From contig NZ_KB900614.1 of the NCBI RefSeq assembly GCF_000379065.1, positions 1,486,850 to 1,550,849 on the forward strand: a stretch of DNA of 64,000 nucleotides, read 5' to 3'. Source of the DNA: Salinispora mooreana (lineage in GTDB: Bacteria > Actinomycetota > Actinomycetes > Mycobacteriales > Micromonosporaceae). A model generated the notes under the pieces. The model did no database searches, was not told the DNA's origin, and was given only the letters and a program-made list of their open reading frames with translations. Below, piece by piece: positions 7,752-15,941 of the stretch (positions are counted from its first letter, which is position 1; each line of letters starts with the position of its first letter). Made by a program: the position numbers and the translations under genes.

Positions 7752-8792
7752 GTGCCAAATATGGTCACTGGAACCGAAAACCAAATCTCAGGCCGAGAGA
7801 TCCTACGAAACGTCCATAATCTCTACGTCGGCTACCGCGACTCCATGGCATCTCTCGACAAGAGAGCAACAATCATCCGAGTCGAGGCCGCAACTCACGA
7901 CCCTGCGGATTGGAAAATACGCTCGGATGCCTCACGGATCTCAGCCGAACAGAAGGTCGCAAACTTTACCAAAATTGGCCTACATACCGACCATCTAGTT
8001 CTTCCGTCCCACGTCACCCCAGCGCAGTTCAGCGCCGCCATCGAAAGCGCTAACATCAGCCCCGCTGTAACCGCAATCATCGTGCAACAGCCAGTCCCGG
8101 CCCGGCTGCGTCAATTTGTGCAGGGTATCGCACCACACAAGGACATCGACGCCCTCACTGAGGCATCCAGCCGGCAGGTGTGTGCGACTGCCGAAGGGAT
8201 CTGGCGAGTGGTACGACCCTTCGCCCAGGATGCGCCATCCATCGCTGTCGTGGGAGCCCACGGGTTTGTCGGGCGCGGTGTCGTCAGCCGACTCGCCGAG
8301 CACGGTCACAAACCGCGCCAACTCGATCTCGGCGACGACCTGGACGCAGTTCGAGAAGCCGATATCGTCGTCTCGGTAACCGGCAGCCCGGGCATCCTTG
8401 GCCCACAGCACATACGTCCACACCACCGGCTTGTGGTCGACTCCGGATTCGTGCCAGCACCCAACGGGAAAGTAGTTGGTGACATCTCCCCCGAGGCCAC
8501 CAAGATCCCGCAAAACATTACCCCGGTACCTGGTGGTATCGGCCCCGTCGAGATGGCCGTCCTAGTCGAGCGGGCTATCCAAAAGGAGCTGCAACCTGAG
8601 CTGGAGTCGTGGCAGTACAAAGGACGTCCATATCAGGAACGCTTGAGTGAAGTCGACGCCTCCCGAGCTGCAGCCCTCGCCTTCCCCACCCCGACTCGCG
8701 TACCTCGCCAGGAGGGGCCGAGGACCACAAATCGGCCTCCCTACCAACAGGCTGGCCACGAACAAGGGACCGACCGAGACACACAGCGATGA
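7752..8792 (+). CDS. FolD-like methylenetetrahydrofolate dehydrogenase/cyclohydrolase family protein
   Basis: 346-aa protein with the FolD plan. The region SRISAEQKVANFTKIGL carries the catalytic Lys (about 68). VQQPVP has the Gln of the VQLPLP motif, and PHKDIDAL has the Asp of P-x-KDVDG. A Rossmann segment VVGAHGFVGRGVV replaces the usual VIGRSxxVGxP. ADIVVSVTGSPG and ITPVPGGIGPVEMAVLVE close the domain. FolD interconverts methylene-, methenyl- and formyl-tetrahydrofolate using NAD(P). The altered nucleotide loop, the long N-terminus and a ~55-residue disordered tail separate it from housekeeping FolD. It is coupled to the amidase by an ATGA overlap. A specialised one-carbon role, or a related cyclohydrolase reaction, is inferred. 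Confidence 0.75.
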   Translation: MPNMVTGTENQISGREILRNVHNLYVGYRDSMASLDKRATIIRVEAATHDPADWKIRSDASRISAEQKVANFTKIGLHTDHLVLPSHVTPAQFSAAIESANISPAVTAIIVQQPVPARLRQFVQGIAPHKDIDALTEASSRQVCATAEGIWRVVRPFAQDAPSIAVVGAHGFVGRGVVSRLAEHGHKPRQLDLGDDLDAVREADIVVSVTGSPGILGPQHIRPHHRLVVDSGFVPAPNGKVVGDISPEATKIPQNITPVPGGIGPVEMAVLVERAIQKELQPELESWQYKGRPYQERLSEVDASRAAALAFPTPTRVPRQEGPRTTNRPPYQQAGHEQGTDRDTQR

Positions 8793-10141
8793 GTTTGAAC
8801 CCCGACACTGACCCGGCGCCCCTCAACGCCGTCGAGATCGCAAGGATGGTCAACAGCGGTCAACTCTGCCCCGTGGATGTCGTCGAGGCCGCCTTGAGAC
8901 GTATCGCGGCCATCGACCACGAACTACGGGCCTTCCGAGAGGTCTGGCCGGACCAGGCACGTAGTGCCGCGTACGAGCTACAGCGCATTGTCAGCACCGG
9001 CGTCAACCTGCCTCTCGCCGGAGTCCCGATCGGCATCAAGGCCACCGAAGGCATCGCCTCGCTACACGCCAAACGCCTCATCGCCGCCGGGTGTATCCCG
9101 ATCGGCACCACGGCCGTGCCTCGCGGCACCGATTGGCAGACCTGGGGGCATACGGACCGCGGGCCCACCACCAACCCATGGCGAGTCGACCGCACCCCCG
9201 GTGGGTCATCCGCCGGCTCCGCAGCTGCAGTCGCCGCGGGTCTCGTACCGCTGGCTACTGGCAACGACGGTGCCGGATCTCTCCGGATTCCGGCTGCCTG
9301 GTGCGGCGTGCTCGGCGTTAAGACCACCAATGGCCTGCTGTCCTCCGTGAACGCTCTCAACGCACCTGGTCCGCTGGCCCGCACTGTCGCTGACGCCACC
9401 AGCTACCTCGACGCCATCCTCGGCACACGACTTGCCGAACACCTCGCCACCCCGCCACGAGGGCGACCAATCCAAGCAGTGTGGTCAGTCGACCTCGGCT
9501 ACGCCGAGGTCGACCAGCAGATAGCAAGAATCGCCCATGCTGCCGCAAACCGACTCGCCAAGGACGGATTCCTCCAATGGGTCGAACACGATCTAATCCT
9601 GAACGACCCTGAACCCGCATGGAAGGAACTCAGAACACAAACATCGACCGATAAAACTCACCCCAAAGAACTGCACATGCACAACACCCACCAACTAGCC
9701 AAACTGTTCTCTGCTGCCGATATCCTGGTCACCCCGACAACCCCCTACACCGCTCACGGCCATGCGGGACCAGGCAAGCGCCTGAATGTAGCTCTGACCT
9801 GGGCATTTAACGTCAGCGGCCATCCAGCAGCCAGCATCCCTGCCGGCTTCGCCCCTGACAACACGCCTGTGGGCTTCCAAATCGTCGCCCAACACAACCG
9901 CGAAGACCTACTTATACGAACGGCTGCAGCCTTACAACACACCCAACCGTGGCCGAGTGCATACGAAGAAGATGCCAAATGGGGCCCCCAAAGCCACCAC
10001 GGCGGCCGGGCACGGAGGCATCAGGGGCAAGGTGACCCGGACCGCAGCGCCGGCCACGGCGCGAGGACCGGAAGCACCGCGGCAGCACTGCTCTCACCAA
10101 CCCCGTGCTCGACTGAGACGTGTCGGCCTTCGCTTGAGTAG
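8789..10141 (+). CDS. Amidase-signature family hydrolase
   Basis: 450-aa serine amidase with the Ser-cisSer-Lys triad visible: Lys about 84 in VPIGIKATEG, the Gly/Ser loop TPGGSSAGSAAAVAAGLVP near 137-153, and the nucleophile Ser about 164 in GNDGAGSLRIPAAWCG. The segment between the Lys and the first Ser is about 40 residues shorter than in typical amidases, so the substrate pocket is probably different. The last ~65 residues after LQHTQPWP are low-complexity (HHGGRARRHQGQG) and look like read-through into unrelated DNA. It is the third gene of a tightly coupled operon. The substrate is unknown. Confidence 0.8.
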   Translation: MSLNPDTDPAPLNAVEIARMVNSGQLCPVDVVEAALRRIAAIDHELRAFREVWPDQARSAAYELQRIVSTGVNLPLAGVPIGIKATEGIASLHAKRLIAAGCIPIGTTAVPRGTDWQTWGHTDRGPTTNPWRVDRTPGGSSAGSAAAVAAGLVPLATGNDGAGSLRIPAAWCGVLGVKTTNGLLSSVNALNAPGPLARTVADATSYLDAILGTRLAEHLATPPRGRPIQAVWSVDLGYAEVDQQIARIAHAAANRLAKDGFLQWVEHDLILNDPEPAWKELRTQTSTDKTHPKELHMHNTHQLAKLFSAADILVTPTTPYTAHGHAGPGKRLNVALTWAFNVSGHPAASIPAGFAPDNTPVGFQIVAQHNREDLLIRTAAALQHTQPWPSAYEEDAKWGPQSHHGGRARRHQGQGDPDRSAGHGARTGSTAAALLSPTPCSTETCRPSLE

Positions 10142-10170
10142 CTGTCCCAGCCCGCCAAGTATTTGATCTT
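10131..10170. repeat. 40-bp sequence repeated in inverse orientation at 36148-36187
   Basis: CGCTTG...TTTGATCTT matches the reverse complement of 36148-36187 at 38 of 40 positions. It overlaps the last bases of the amidase gene. Neither copy sits inside a recognised element. It could be a recombination site, an insertion-sequence end or a gene fragment. Confidence 0.6.
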
Positions 10171-10306
10171 TATATCGGGGTCGGGAACGTGAAACGGCAC
10201 CCTCATCCACCGCCCCCGCACTCGACTGCGATACATCGATGCCATTGCTTTCTGCGATGCTTCTCTCGTCTGGTGTGGAGCGTGGGCGGATCGAGGTGGT
10301 GCCACG

Positions 10307-10628
10307 GTGATGGGGCGATCTCACGCGCTGTCCGGGGCGGTGATGTGGCTGTGTGGGTGCGCGGAGGTCGCGGTGTGGGGCGCCCAGCCCGCAGCGGGGA
10401 CGGTTGTGGTGGGTGCGGCGGTCGCTGCGGGTGCCGCGTTGCTGCCAGATATTGATCATCCAGGATCGGTTGTTGCTCGGTCGTTGGGCCCGGTGACGCG
10501 TGTGATCGCTCGAGGGACGGCGGCGGGGGCTGCGGCACTACGGCGCTCATCTTGTGGTTGTTGCACGGGCCGGGGCGGACATCGGGCGGTGACTCACACG
10601 CTAGTGTTCGCGGTGGCCGCCGGCCTAG
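10307..10628 (+). pseudogene. Membrane metal-dependent hydrolase (DUF457-like), N-terminal part, split by IS701
   Basis: First ~107 codons of a gene for an inner-membrane hydrolase of the YdjM/DUF457 type. The family marks are visible: GRSHALSGAVMWL at the start, AALLPDIDHPGS, and GGHRAVTHTLVFAVAAG (metal-binding His residues). Hydrophobic segments alternate with these motifs. The reading frame is cut at the CTAG duplicated by the IS701 element. Removing the element and one CTAG joins GCC GGC CTA GTG GTG in frame to the downstream part. The start may be the GTG at 10307 or the ATG at 10310. Confidence 0.75.
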
Positions 10629-12183
10629 TAGTGCTTTGTTAGGTTGGGACGAGTTGGTGGCAGAGGGGGCAGAACCCGAGCCAGGTCGCGAGTAGGTATT
10701 GCAGTTCGCGCAGGACGGCGTAGAGGCTCAGGTCTGCCCCGCTGCTTTTGGGCGTGTCAGCCTCAGTTGGGTGAGGAACAGGTGGGCGGCTGCGGTGAGG
10801 GTGACGTGGCGGTGCCAGCCGGTCCAGGAGCGGCCCTCGAAGTGGTCGAGGCCGAGGGCGGTTTTGAGCTCGCGGTAGTCGTGTTCGATGCGCCAGCGGC
10901 TTTTGGCCAGGCGGACCAGTTCGGCAAGCGGTGTGCCGGCGGGGAGGTCGGACAGCCAGTAGTCGCTGGGTTCGTCCTGGCCGGGGGGCCATTGCACGAG
11001 TAGCCAGCATTCGGGCAGGACCCCGTCGTCGCCGCGGTGGGGTCCGCGTCGGACGGCCCGGCCGGCGGGACGCACCCGCAGGGCGAAGAAGTGCCCGGAT
11101 AGTTCACCGGCGGGCTGGTCCGGGTCGCGGTCGGGTGTGGGTAGCCGGGCGCGCCAGCGCACCAGCGTCGTGGCGTCGGCGCCGTGGGTGAGGGCGAGGT
11201 GTTTCAGGCTGCGGGCCGGCTGGGGGTAGCGCGGTGTGGGGTGTGGGCCGACACCGGCGTAAGGCACCTCGACCGGTTGGGCGTCGCCGGGTTGCGCGGT
11301 GGTCGACGACGTGGTCGCGACAATGTAGCCGATGCCGCGTTCGGTCAATCCCTGACGGAACTCGGCGACCTGCCCGTAGCCGGCGTCGGCGGTCAGCAGC
11401 GGCGGACGTAGTCCCCACTGGGCCAGCTCGTCGAGCATGTCCAGGGCCATCAGCCGCTTCGGCCGGTACCGCTCGGCGTCCGGGACCTTCGACGCGGTGC
11501 GGCGCCGGCGGATCTGCGCGATCTGCTCAGCGGGCGGCAGCCGCACCCGGGTGTGTGGCTTCTTCGCCCCGGCCGCATCGAGGGTGACCGGCTGCTGACG
11601 CAGTCTGCGGGCGTGCACGTTGGCGGGCTTGCCGTCCGGGCCGGGCACGCAGCCCTCATCCCAGGACTCCGGCAGGAACAACCGCCAGTTCAGCACCGCC
11701 GACGCCGTGTCAGTCGCCGCGTGAACCGTGACGGCGATCTGGCAGTTGGCGACCTTTCCGAGAGTGCCGGAGTACTGCCGGGCCACACACGCCGAGGCCT
11801 TGCCGTCCTTCGGGAATCCAGTGTCGTCGACCACCCACACCTCAGGCGCCACCACCTCGACCGCGGCCGTGGCCAGCCGCCGCCGCACACCGCCGACATC
11901 CCAGGTGGACGAGGTCAGGAACTGCTGCAACTGCTGATGATCCACCCCGAGCCGCTGCGCCATCGGCTGCATCGACTTCCGCCGGCCATCCAGCATCAAC
12001 CCCCGCAGATACCGCAGACCCGTCGCCCGCTGATCCGACCGCCGCAACCCCGCGAAGATCCCCGCCGCGAAGTCCTCCAACCGCCCCCGCACCCGGGCGA
12101 GTTCCCGCTCATCCACGCACCGCAGCCAACACCGCCACCATGCTCACACAAGCGACACGCCACAACGACCTAACAAAGCACTA
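10629..12183 (-). mobile_element. IS701-family insertion sequence, complete
   Basis: The element is 1,555 bp, bounded by TAGTGCTTTGTTAGG and its inverted copy, and flanked by the 4-bp direct repeat CTAG at 10625-10628 and 12184-12187. Four-base duplications are known for this family. The element carries one intact transposase gene and splits the DUF457-like gene, so it inserted recently enough to leave the host frame restorable. Confidence 0.9.
10728..12116 (-). CDS. IS701-family transposase
   Basis: 462-aa DDE transposase, full length for the family. Catalytic acids are recognisable in VWVVDDTGFPKDG (first Asp), LLTADAGYGQ (second Asp) and RWRIEHDYRELKTALGLDHF (Glu, followed by the long helix that family members share). 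The N-terminal ~90 residues (LRYLRGLMLDGRRKSMQPMA) match the usual DNA-binding part. There are no frameshifts, so it is probably active. It lies antiparallel to the gene it interrupts. Confidence 0.9.
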   Translation of the reverse strand: MDERELARVRGRLEDFAAGIFAGLRRSDQRATGLRYLRGLMLDGRRKSMQPMAQRLGVDHQQLQQFLTSSTWDVGGVRRRLATAAVEVVAPEVWVVDDTGFPKDGKASACVARQYSGTLGKVANCQIAVTVHAATDTASAVLNWRLFLPESWDEGCVPGPDGKPANVHARRLRQQPVTLDAAGAKKPHTRVRLPPAEQIAQIRRRRTASKVPDAERYRPKRLMALDMLDELAQWGLRPPLLTADAGYGQVAEFRQGLTERGIGYIVATTSSTTAQPGDAQPVEVPYAGVGPHPTPRYPQPARSLKHLALTHGADATTLVRWRARLPTPDRDPDQPAGELSGHFFALRVRPAGRAVRRGPHRGDDGVLPECWLLVQWPPGQDEPSDYWLSDLPAGTPLAELVRLAKSRWRIEHDYRELKTALGLDHFEGRSWTGWHRHVTLTAAAHLFLTQLRLTRPKAAGQT

Positions 12184-12187
12184 CTAG

Positions 12188-12503
12188 TGGTGTCGCTGGT
12201 CTGCTGGCTGGAGGGCGATGTGGCCGCAGCGGTGGTCGCCGGGTTGGCGGCGGCGTTGGCAGCGCGTGGATTGCTGCGCCGCCGTACGCGGGGGATGTTC
12301 GGTGCGGCGGGAGTGGGGCTGCTTGTCGGGGTGATGGCGGCGGCGCTGCCGGGTCCCGGGGGTGGTTGGTGGTGGCTGGGTGTGCCGTTGGGGCTGGGTT
12401 GCCTGACTCATTCCCTCGGCGACGCGTTGACGCACTCGCGGGTTCCGCTGTTGTGGCCGATCCGGGTACGGGGCTGCCGGTGGGCGGCGTTGGGTATGTG
12501 GGC
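12188..12503 (+). pseudogene. Membrane metal-dependent hydrolase (DUF457-like), C-terminal part, truncated by ISAs1
   Basis: Continuation of the split hydrolase: SLVCWLEGDVAAAVVAGLAA, further hydrophobic segments, and LGCLTHSLGDALTHSRVPLL with WPIRVRGCRWAALGM, the conserved His/Asp motif near the family's C-terminus. The frame then runs into the left terminal repeat of the ISAs1 element, so the last residues are lost. Two independent insertions therefore hit the same gene. Confidence 0.75.
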
Positions 12504-13829
12504 AGGGCCCCGGCAAAGTCGTGGACGTGTCCGGGATGAGGCATTCGGCTGAGAAGCGCCGGAGTTGCGGGCAGTAAGGCGGGCATGGCCGGTTCAGATG
12601 ATCATCAGGGTGTCGAAGCCTTGATCGTCCGAAGTGAGCCATGCCCTCGCTGCCATCATCGCTGATCTCGTCTGTGTCCTGCGCACCGGCTGTTACGGTG
12701 CCCGAAACCGCTGCTGGGCTGGCCGCAGCGCTGGCCGGCCTGCCGGATCCTCGCGCCCGTCGGGGCGTGCGGCACCGGTTGGCAGTCGTGGTGACTGCGG
12801 CGGTGTGCGCCGTGGTGGCCGGCTATCGCTCGTACACCTCGATCGCGGAGTGGGTCGCCGACGTCCCGGCCGCGACCGCGCTGGCGTTGGGTATCGCCCC
12901 GGACCGGCGTCCGTCGGAGGCAATGATCCGCAGACTCCTTCAGGCCCTAGACCCGGACCAGCTCACCAGGGCGATCGGTGTCTGGCTCACCGCACGGTCG
13001 GCGACTGCGCCGTCAACGGCGTGGCGGGCGATCGCCGTGGATGGCAAGACCCTGCGCGGCTCCCGCACCACCGATACCGCAGCCCGGCATGTTCTCGCGG
13101 CCTGCGACCAGGCCACCGGTGTGGTCCTGGCCAGCACCGATGTGGACGGCAAGACCAATGAGGTCACCCGGTTCGCACCGCTGCTCGACCAGATCGGCGA
13201 CCTGCGCGACACCGTGATCACCGCCGACGCGTTGCACTGCCAACGCGATCACGTCGCCTACCTCGCCGAGCGCGGCGCGCACTGGATCCTGACCGTCAAG
13301 GCCAACCAGCCCAGCCTGCACGCCCAACTCGCCGGCCTGCCCTGGCAAGCGGTCCCGGACGCCGCACGCGACACCGACCGCGGACACGGCCGCCGCGAGA
13401 TCCGCACCTGCAAGATCCTCACCGTCTCCACCGGCATCGACTTCCCACACGCCGCCCAGGCTCTACAGGTCCGCCGCCGCAGACGCCGCCTCGACCAGCC
13501 GAAACGCTTCACCACCGAGACCGTCTACGCCATCACCGACATCCGCGTCCACCAGGCCAAACCCACCCAACTAGCCGGCTGGATCCGCGACCACTGGTCG
13601 ATCGAGAACAAGGTCCACTGGGTCCGCGATGTCACCTACGACGAAGACCGATCCCAGATCCGCACCGGCACCGGCCCCGAAGTCATGGCCGCCCTACGCA
13701 ACGCCGCGATCGGCGCCCTACGCCTGGCCGGCGTCACCAACATCGCCGCCGCCAACCGACATCACGCCCGCGACAGCACCCGCCCACTGGCCCTACTCGG
13801 CATCACCTAACGACTTTGCCGGGGCCCTG
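12504..13829 (+). mobile_element. ISAs1-family insertion sequence, copy 1
   Basis: 1,326-bp element with ends AGGGCCCCGGCAAAGTCGT and ACGACTTTGCCGGGGCCCT. A second copy of equal length lies inverted at 41291-42616 and encodes the same protein. Unlike that copy, this one has no matching direct repeats at its borders: the left flank is the DUF457-like gene and the right flank an unrelated remnant. That points to a deletion or recombination at one end after insertion. Confidence 0.9.
12641..13810 (+). CDS. ISAs1-family transposase, copy 1
   Basis: 389-aa transposase of the ISAs1 (H-repeat) family. The N-terminal domain is [20 protein letters not shown]. The catalytic core shows [12 protein letters not shown] (Asp), [12 protein letters not shown] (Asp-Ala-x-His) and the C-terminal [20 protein letters not shown] block with the Glu, all standard for the family. 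The frame is intact and the protein is identical to that of copy 2, so the copies diverged very recently or are kept alike by gene conversion. Confidence 0.9.
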   Translation: MPSLPSSLISSVSCAPAVTVPETAAGLAAALAGLPDPRARRGVRHRLAVVVTAAVCAVVAGYRSYTSIAEWVADVPAATALALGIAPDRRPSEAMIRRLLQALDPDQLTRAIGVWLTARSATAPSTAWRAIAVDGKTLRGSRTTDTAARHVLAACDQATGVVLASTDVDGKTNEVTRFAPLLDQIGDLRDTVITADALHCQRDHVAYLAERGAHWILTVKANQPSLHAQLAGLPWQAVPDAARDTDRGHGRREIRTCKILTVSTGIDFPHAAQALQVRRRRRRLDQPKRFTTETVYAITDIRVHQAKPTQLAGWIRDHWSIENKVHWVRDVTYDEDRSQIRTGTGPEVMAALRNAAIGALRLAGVTNIAAANRHHARDSTRPLALLGIT

Positions 13830-14001
13830 GGGGGCTTGGCGGCTATGACGGTGAACTCGAGTTCGAGGGTGCCGGCGGCCGCCGCGGCGGCGAGCATGGC
13901 GGTGTACCCGGGGTCCGGGGAGTAGAGCGTCCATCGGCGGCCGCGGGCGTCGAGGACGAACAGCAGCCCCTGTGAGAGCTCCAAGCCCTCCGCCTAATCG
14001 C
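13830..14001 (-). pseudogene. Unidentified gene remnant trapped between ISAs1 and IS982
   Basis: The minus-strand frame reads GLELSQGLLFVLDARGRRW, then TLYSPDPGYTAMLAAA and LELEFTVIAAKPP before running into the ISAs1 end. It has a good protein-like pattern of strands and helices but lacks both ends: IS982 cuts the upstream side and ISAs1 the downstream side. I do not recognise the family. Confidence 0.4.
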
Positions 14002-15033
14002 CTAGACGATCTATTCCGAGGGATCAGTGGTCGTACGCGATGAGGGAGCGCATGACGGGTTGGCCGGTGGTCCAGTTGTGCCAGATCGCGGCGGTCATCG
14101 CGAGGATGCGTTGTGCGACGCGTACGAGTACGCCGGTGGCGGTACGGCCGCCGTGTCTTTCGAGGTCGAGTTGACCTTTGAGGGTCTGGTTGACGGACTC
14201 GATGCCTTGTCGTACTGCGCGTAGTAGCGTCCGTCCGGGGCGTGGCTGCTCGGTCCGGTAGGCGGGGCGGATCATGGTGACGCCGCGTTCGGTCAGCTGT
14301 CGTTCGGTGGCAGCGTCGCGGTAGCCCTTGTCCACGGCCAGGGTCAGCCCGTCGGGATGGGTCAACAGGCCGGTGTCCAGGTCGAACAGGTCCATGAGTG
14401 CTTCGCGTTCGTCGGTCTTGGCGGTGGCCAGGGCGAATGCCACGGGCAGTCCGTGCACGGTGGTGACCAGGTGCAGACGCAGGCCCCAGAAGCGACGTGA
14501 GTGCGAGGCGCAGTAGCCGTAGGTGGCCCACCCCGGCCAGATCAGAGCGTTTGACGGTCTCGCGGGAGCGTCCGCACTCCACCGGGGTGGAGTCGGCGAT
14601 GCGCACCGGGTGCTGCCACAGGTCGGTGTCCAGGGCCAGAACCCGGATCAGGTGGGTGATCTGCGTGCCGAGTGTCCGCAGCCGCTTGTTGTACCCGGGC
14701 TGTTTCGGGATGTAGGGGAACAGGTGGGTCAGGTTCATGCGGGCGTGACGGATCCAGCGGGCTTCCTTGTGGTAGCCGAGCAGGGCTTGCAACACCGACA
14801 GGGTGATCAGTTCGGCGTCGGTGATCTTCGGGGCGATCCCGATTGCGGGTCGCCAGCGGGTGAGCTGGGGCGACGACTTCAACACGTCGTCGATCTTCAC
14901 GTACAGTGCGGTGGCGAGGGTGTCCCGATCGACGTGCACGTGGCCTCCATGGTCATCGTTGCTCAGCAACGTCGATCATGGACGCCCTCGCCTCTCTTCG
15001 CTGTCCCCGTACCCCTTGGAATAGATCGTCTAG
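14002..15033 (-). mobile_element. IS982-family insertion sequence, copy 2 (complete but frameshifted)
   Basis: 1,032-bp element with perfect 16-bp terminal inverted repeats (CTAGACGATCTATTCC at one end, its complement at the other). No convincing target duplication is visible at the borders. The transposase gene carries a one-base insertion relative to the copy at the window's left edge. Confidence 0.9.
14024..14942 (-). pseudogene. IS982-family transposase, frameshifted by one extra G
   Basis: Starts at a GTG giving VHVDRDTLATALYVKIDD, the typical IS982 N-terminus (an ATG 27 bases further upstream is possible). The frame is good through IAPKITDAELITLSVLQALL and RIADSTPVECGRS. At about 14532 the run is CCGGGGTGG instead of CCGGGTGG, and the frame shifts into Arg/Pro-rich nonsense. 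The correct continuation (MHGLPVAFALATAK..., LAVDKGYRDA) is in the neighbouring frame down to the stop. The copy at the left edge lacks this G. Confidence 0.85.
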
Positions 15034-15054
15034 TCGTAGCTTCCAGCCCGGAAT

Positions 15055-15135
15055 CAACGGCAACGCTGGTCAAGCGGCGGCACGAGCGACACCCGTTGCC
15101 CTGCGGTAACGGGGCTCTGACCAGCGTTGCCGTTG
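15055..15135. repeat. Nested hairpin: 18-bp perfect inverted repeat around an inner hairpin
   Basis: Outer arms CAACGGCAACGCTGGTCA (15055-15072) and its exact complement (15118-15135) enclose 45 bases, within which CCCGTTGCC and GGTAACGGG form a second 9-base hairpin. It lies 21 bases outside the IS982 end. Possible roles are a strong terminator, a single-strand replication or transfer signal, or an end of a lost element. The sequence alone does not decide. Confidence 0.6.
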
Positions 15136-15326
15136 GTTTTCGGCCGTTTACTACGGCTAGGCCATGGTGGCACCATGACCCACGCTCATCGGCAAAGCGC
15201 GTCGGGTCAGCACGTCAGCCCGGTCCAGCGGAGCCGTGATCCACTTCACCGCGACGGCGGAAAGCCCGAAATAGACGTGACGTTGACCGCCAGGTCGTAG
15301 ATCTTGATGGCGTGAAGGCAGACGAC

Positions 15327-15878
15327 ATGAACGACGGCGAGAACTGGACCGGCGGTTTCTACGAGCTGTACCTGATTCTCGGTCCCGCCAATGATGACAA
15401 CCTCGACCGAGCCGTACGGACGCTCTGGCGTGCCGCAGGCGTCGACGGCTGTCGTGTTGCCGGAGTCGACGTTTCTGGACTCGTGGACGTCGCCGCGTTG
15501 CTCGAGCACGGTCACCTACGAGGGACGCTGACGCTGCCGTCCGGCGACCGCGTCGTCTGCGGCGGGTATTCTTCTCGATACGAGGACATCGACAGCTTGG
15601 GCCTCTATCTGCCACTCGGCGCTCTGGTCCGAGTTGATCGCGGAATCGGCGGCTACCCCTTCGACGAGCACAGCGGTGTGGGGTCGCTCTCTTGGCGTTC
15701 CCCGCTCGACCGTTGGCTCGCCGACGTGGCAGCCGTCGTGCACGGTGGCGTGCCTTTGCAGCGTGCTCTGATCGGCTTCGAGGTAGACGAGGATGCCGAC
15801 ATAACCGCCGACCGGCGATATGCCGCCGTCCTCGTGCCGTCTCCCGAAGGCTTGGACTACCGTCCCGCTACCGCCTGA
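15327..15878 (+). CDS. Hypothetical protein
   Basis: 183-aa acidic soluble protein from the ATG (a GTG 15 bases upstream is also possible). There is no recognised domain. Visible pattern: FYELYLILGPANDDNLDRAVRTLWRAAG suggests a beta-alpha start, then VAALLEHGHLRGTLTLPSGDR, YSSRYEDIDSLGLYLPLGAL, and RYAAVLVPSPEGLDY at the C-terminus. Composition and codon use are normal for the host. It stands alone, convergent to the regulator gene downstream. It may be an immunity-type or cytoplasmic orphan, but nothing here decides. Confidence 0.65.
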   Translation: MNDGENWTGGFYELYLILGPANDDNLDRAVRTLWRAAGVDGCRVAGVDVSGLVDVAALLEHGHLRGTLTLPSGDRVVCGGYSSRYEDIDSLGLYLPLGALVRVDRGIGGYPFDEHSGVGSLSWRSPLDRWLADVAAVVHGGVPLQRALIGFEVDEDADITADRRYAAVLVPSPEGLDYRPATA

Positions 15879-15941
15879 CATGGGCGTGGGCGAGAAGTGA
15901 GTTGGTTGGGTCGGCTGGTGGTCATGGTGGTCCTTCTCTAC

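Noticed and set aside
15055-15135. Integron attC site
   Set aside because: The folded shape is similar, but no conserved core-site heptamers, integrase gene or cassette array are present.
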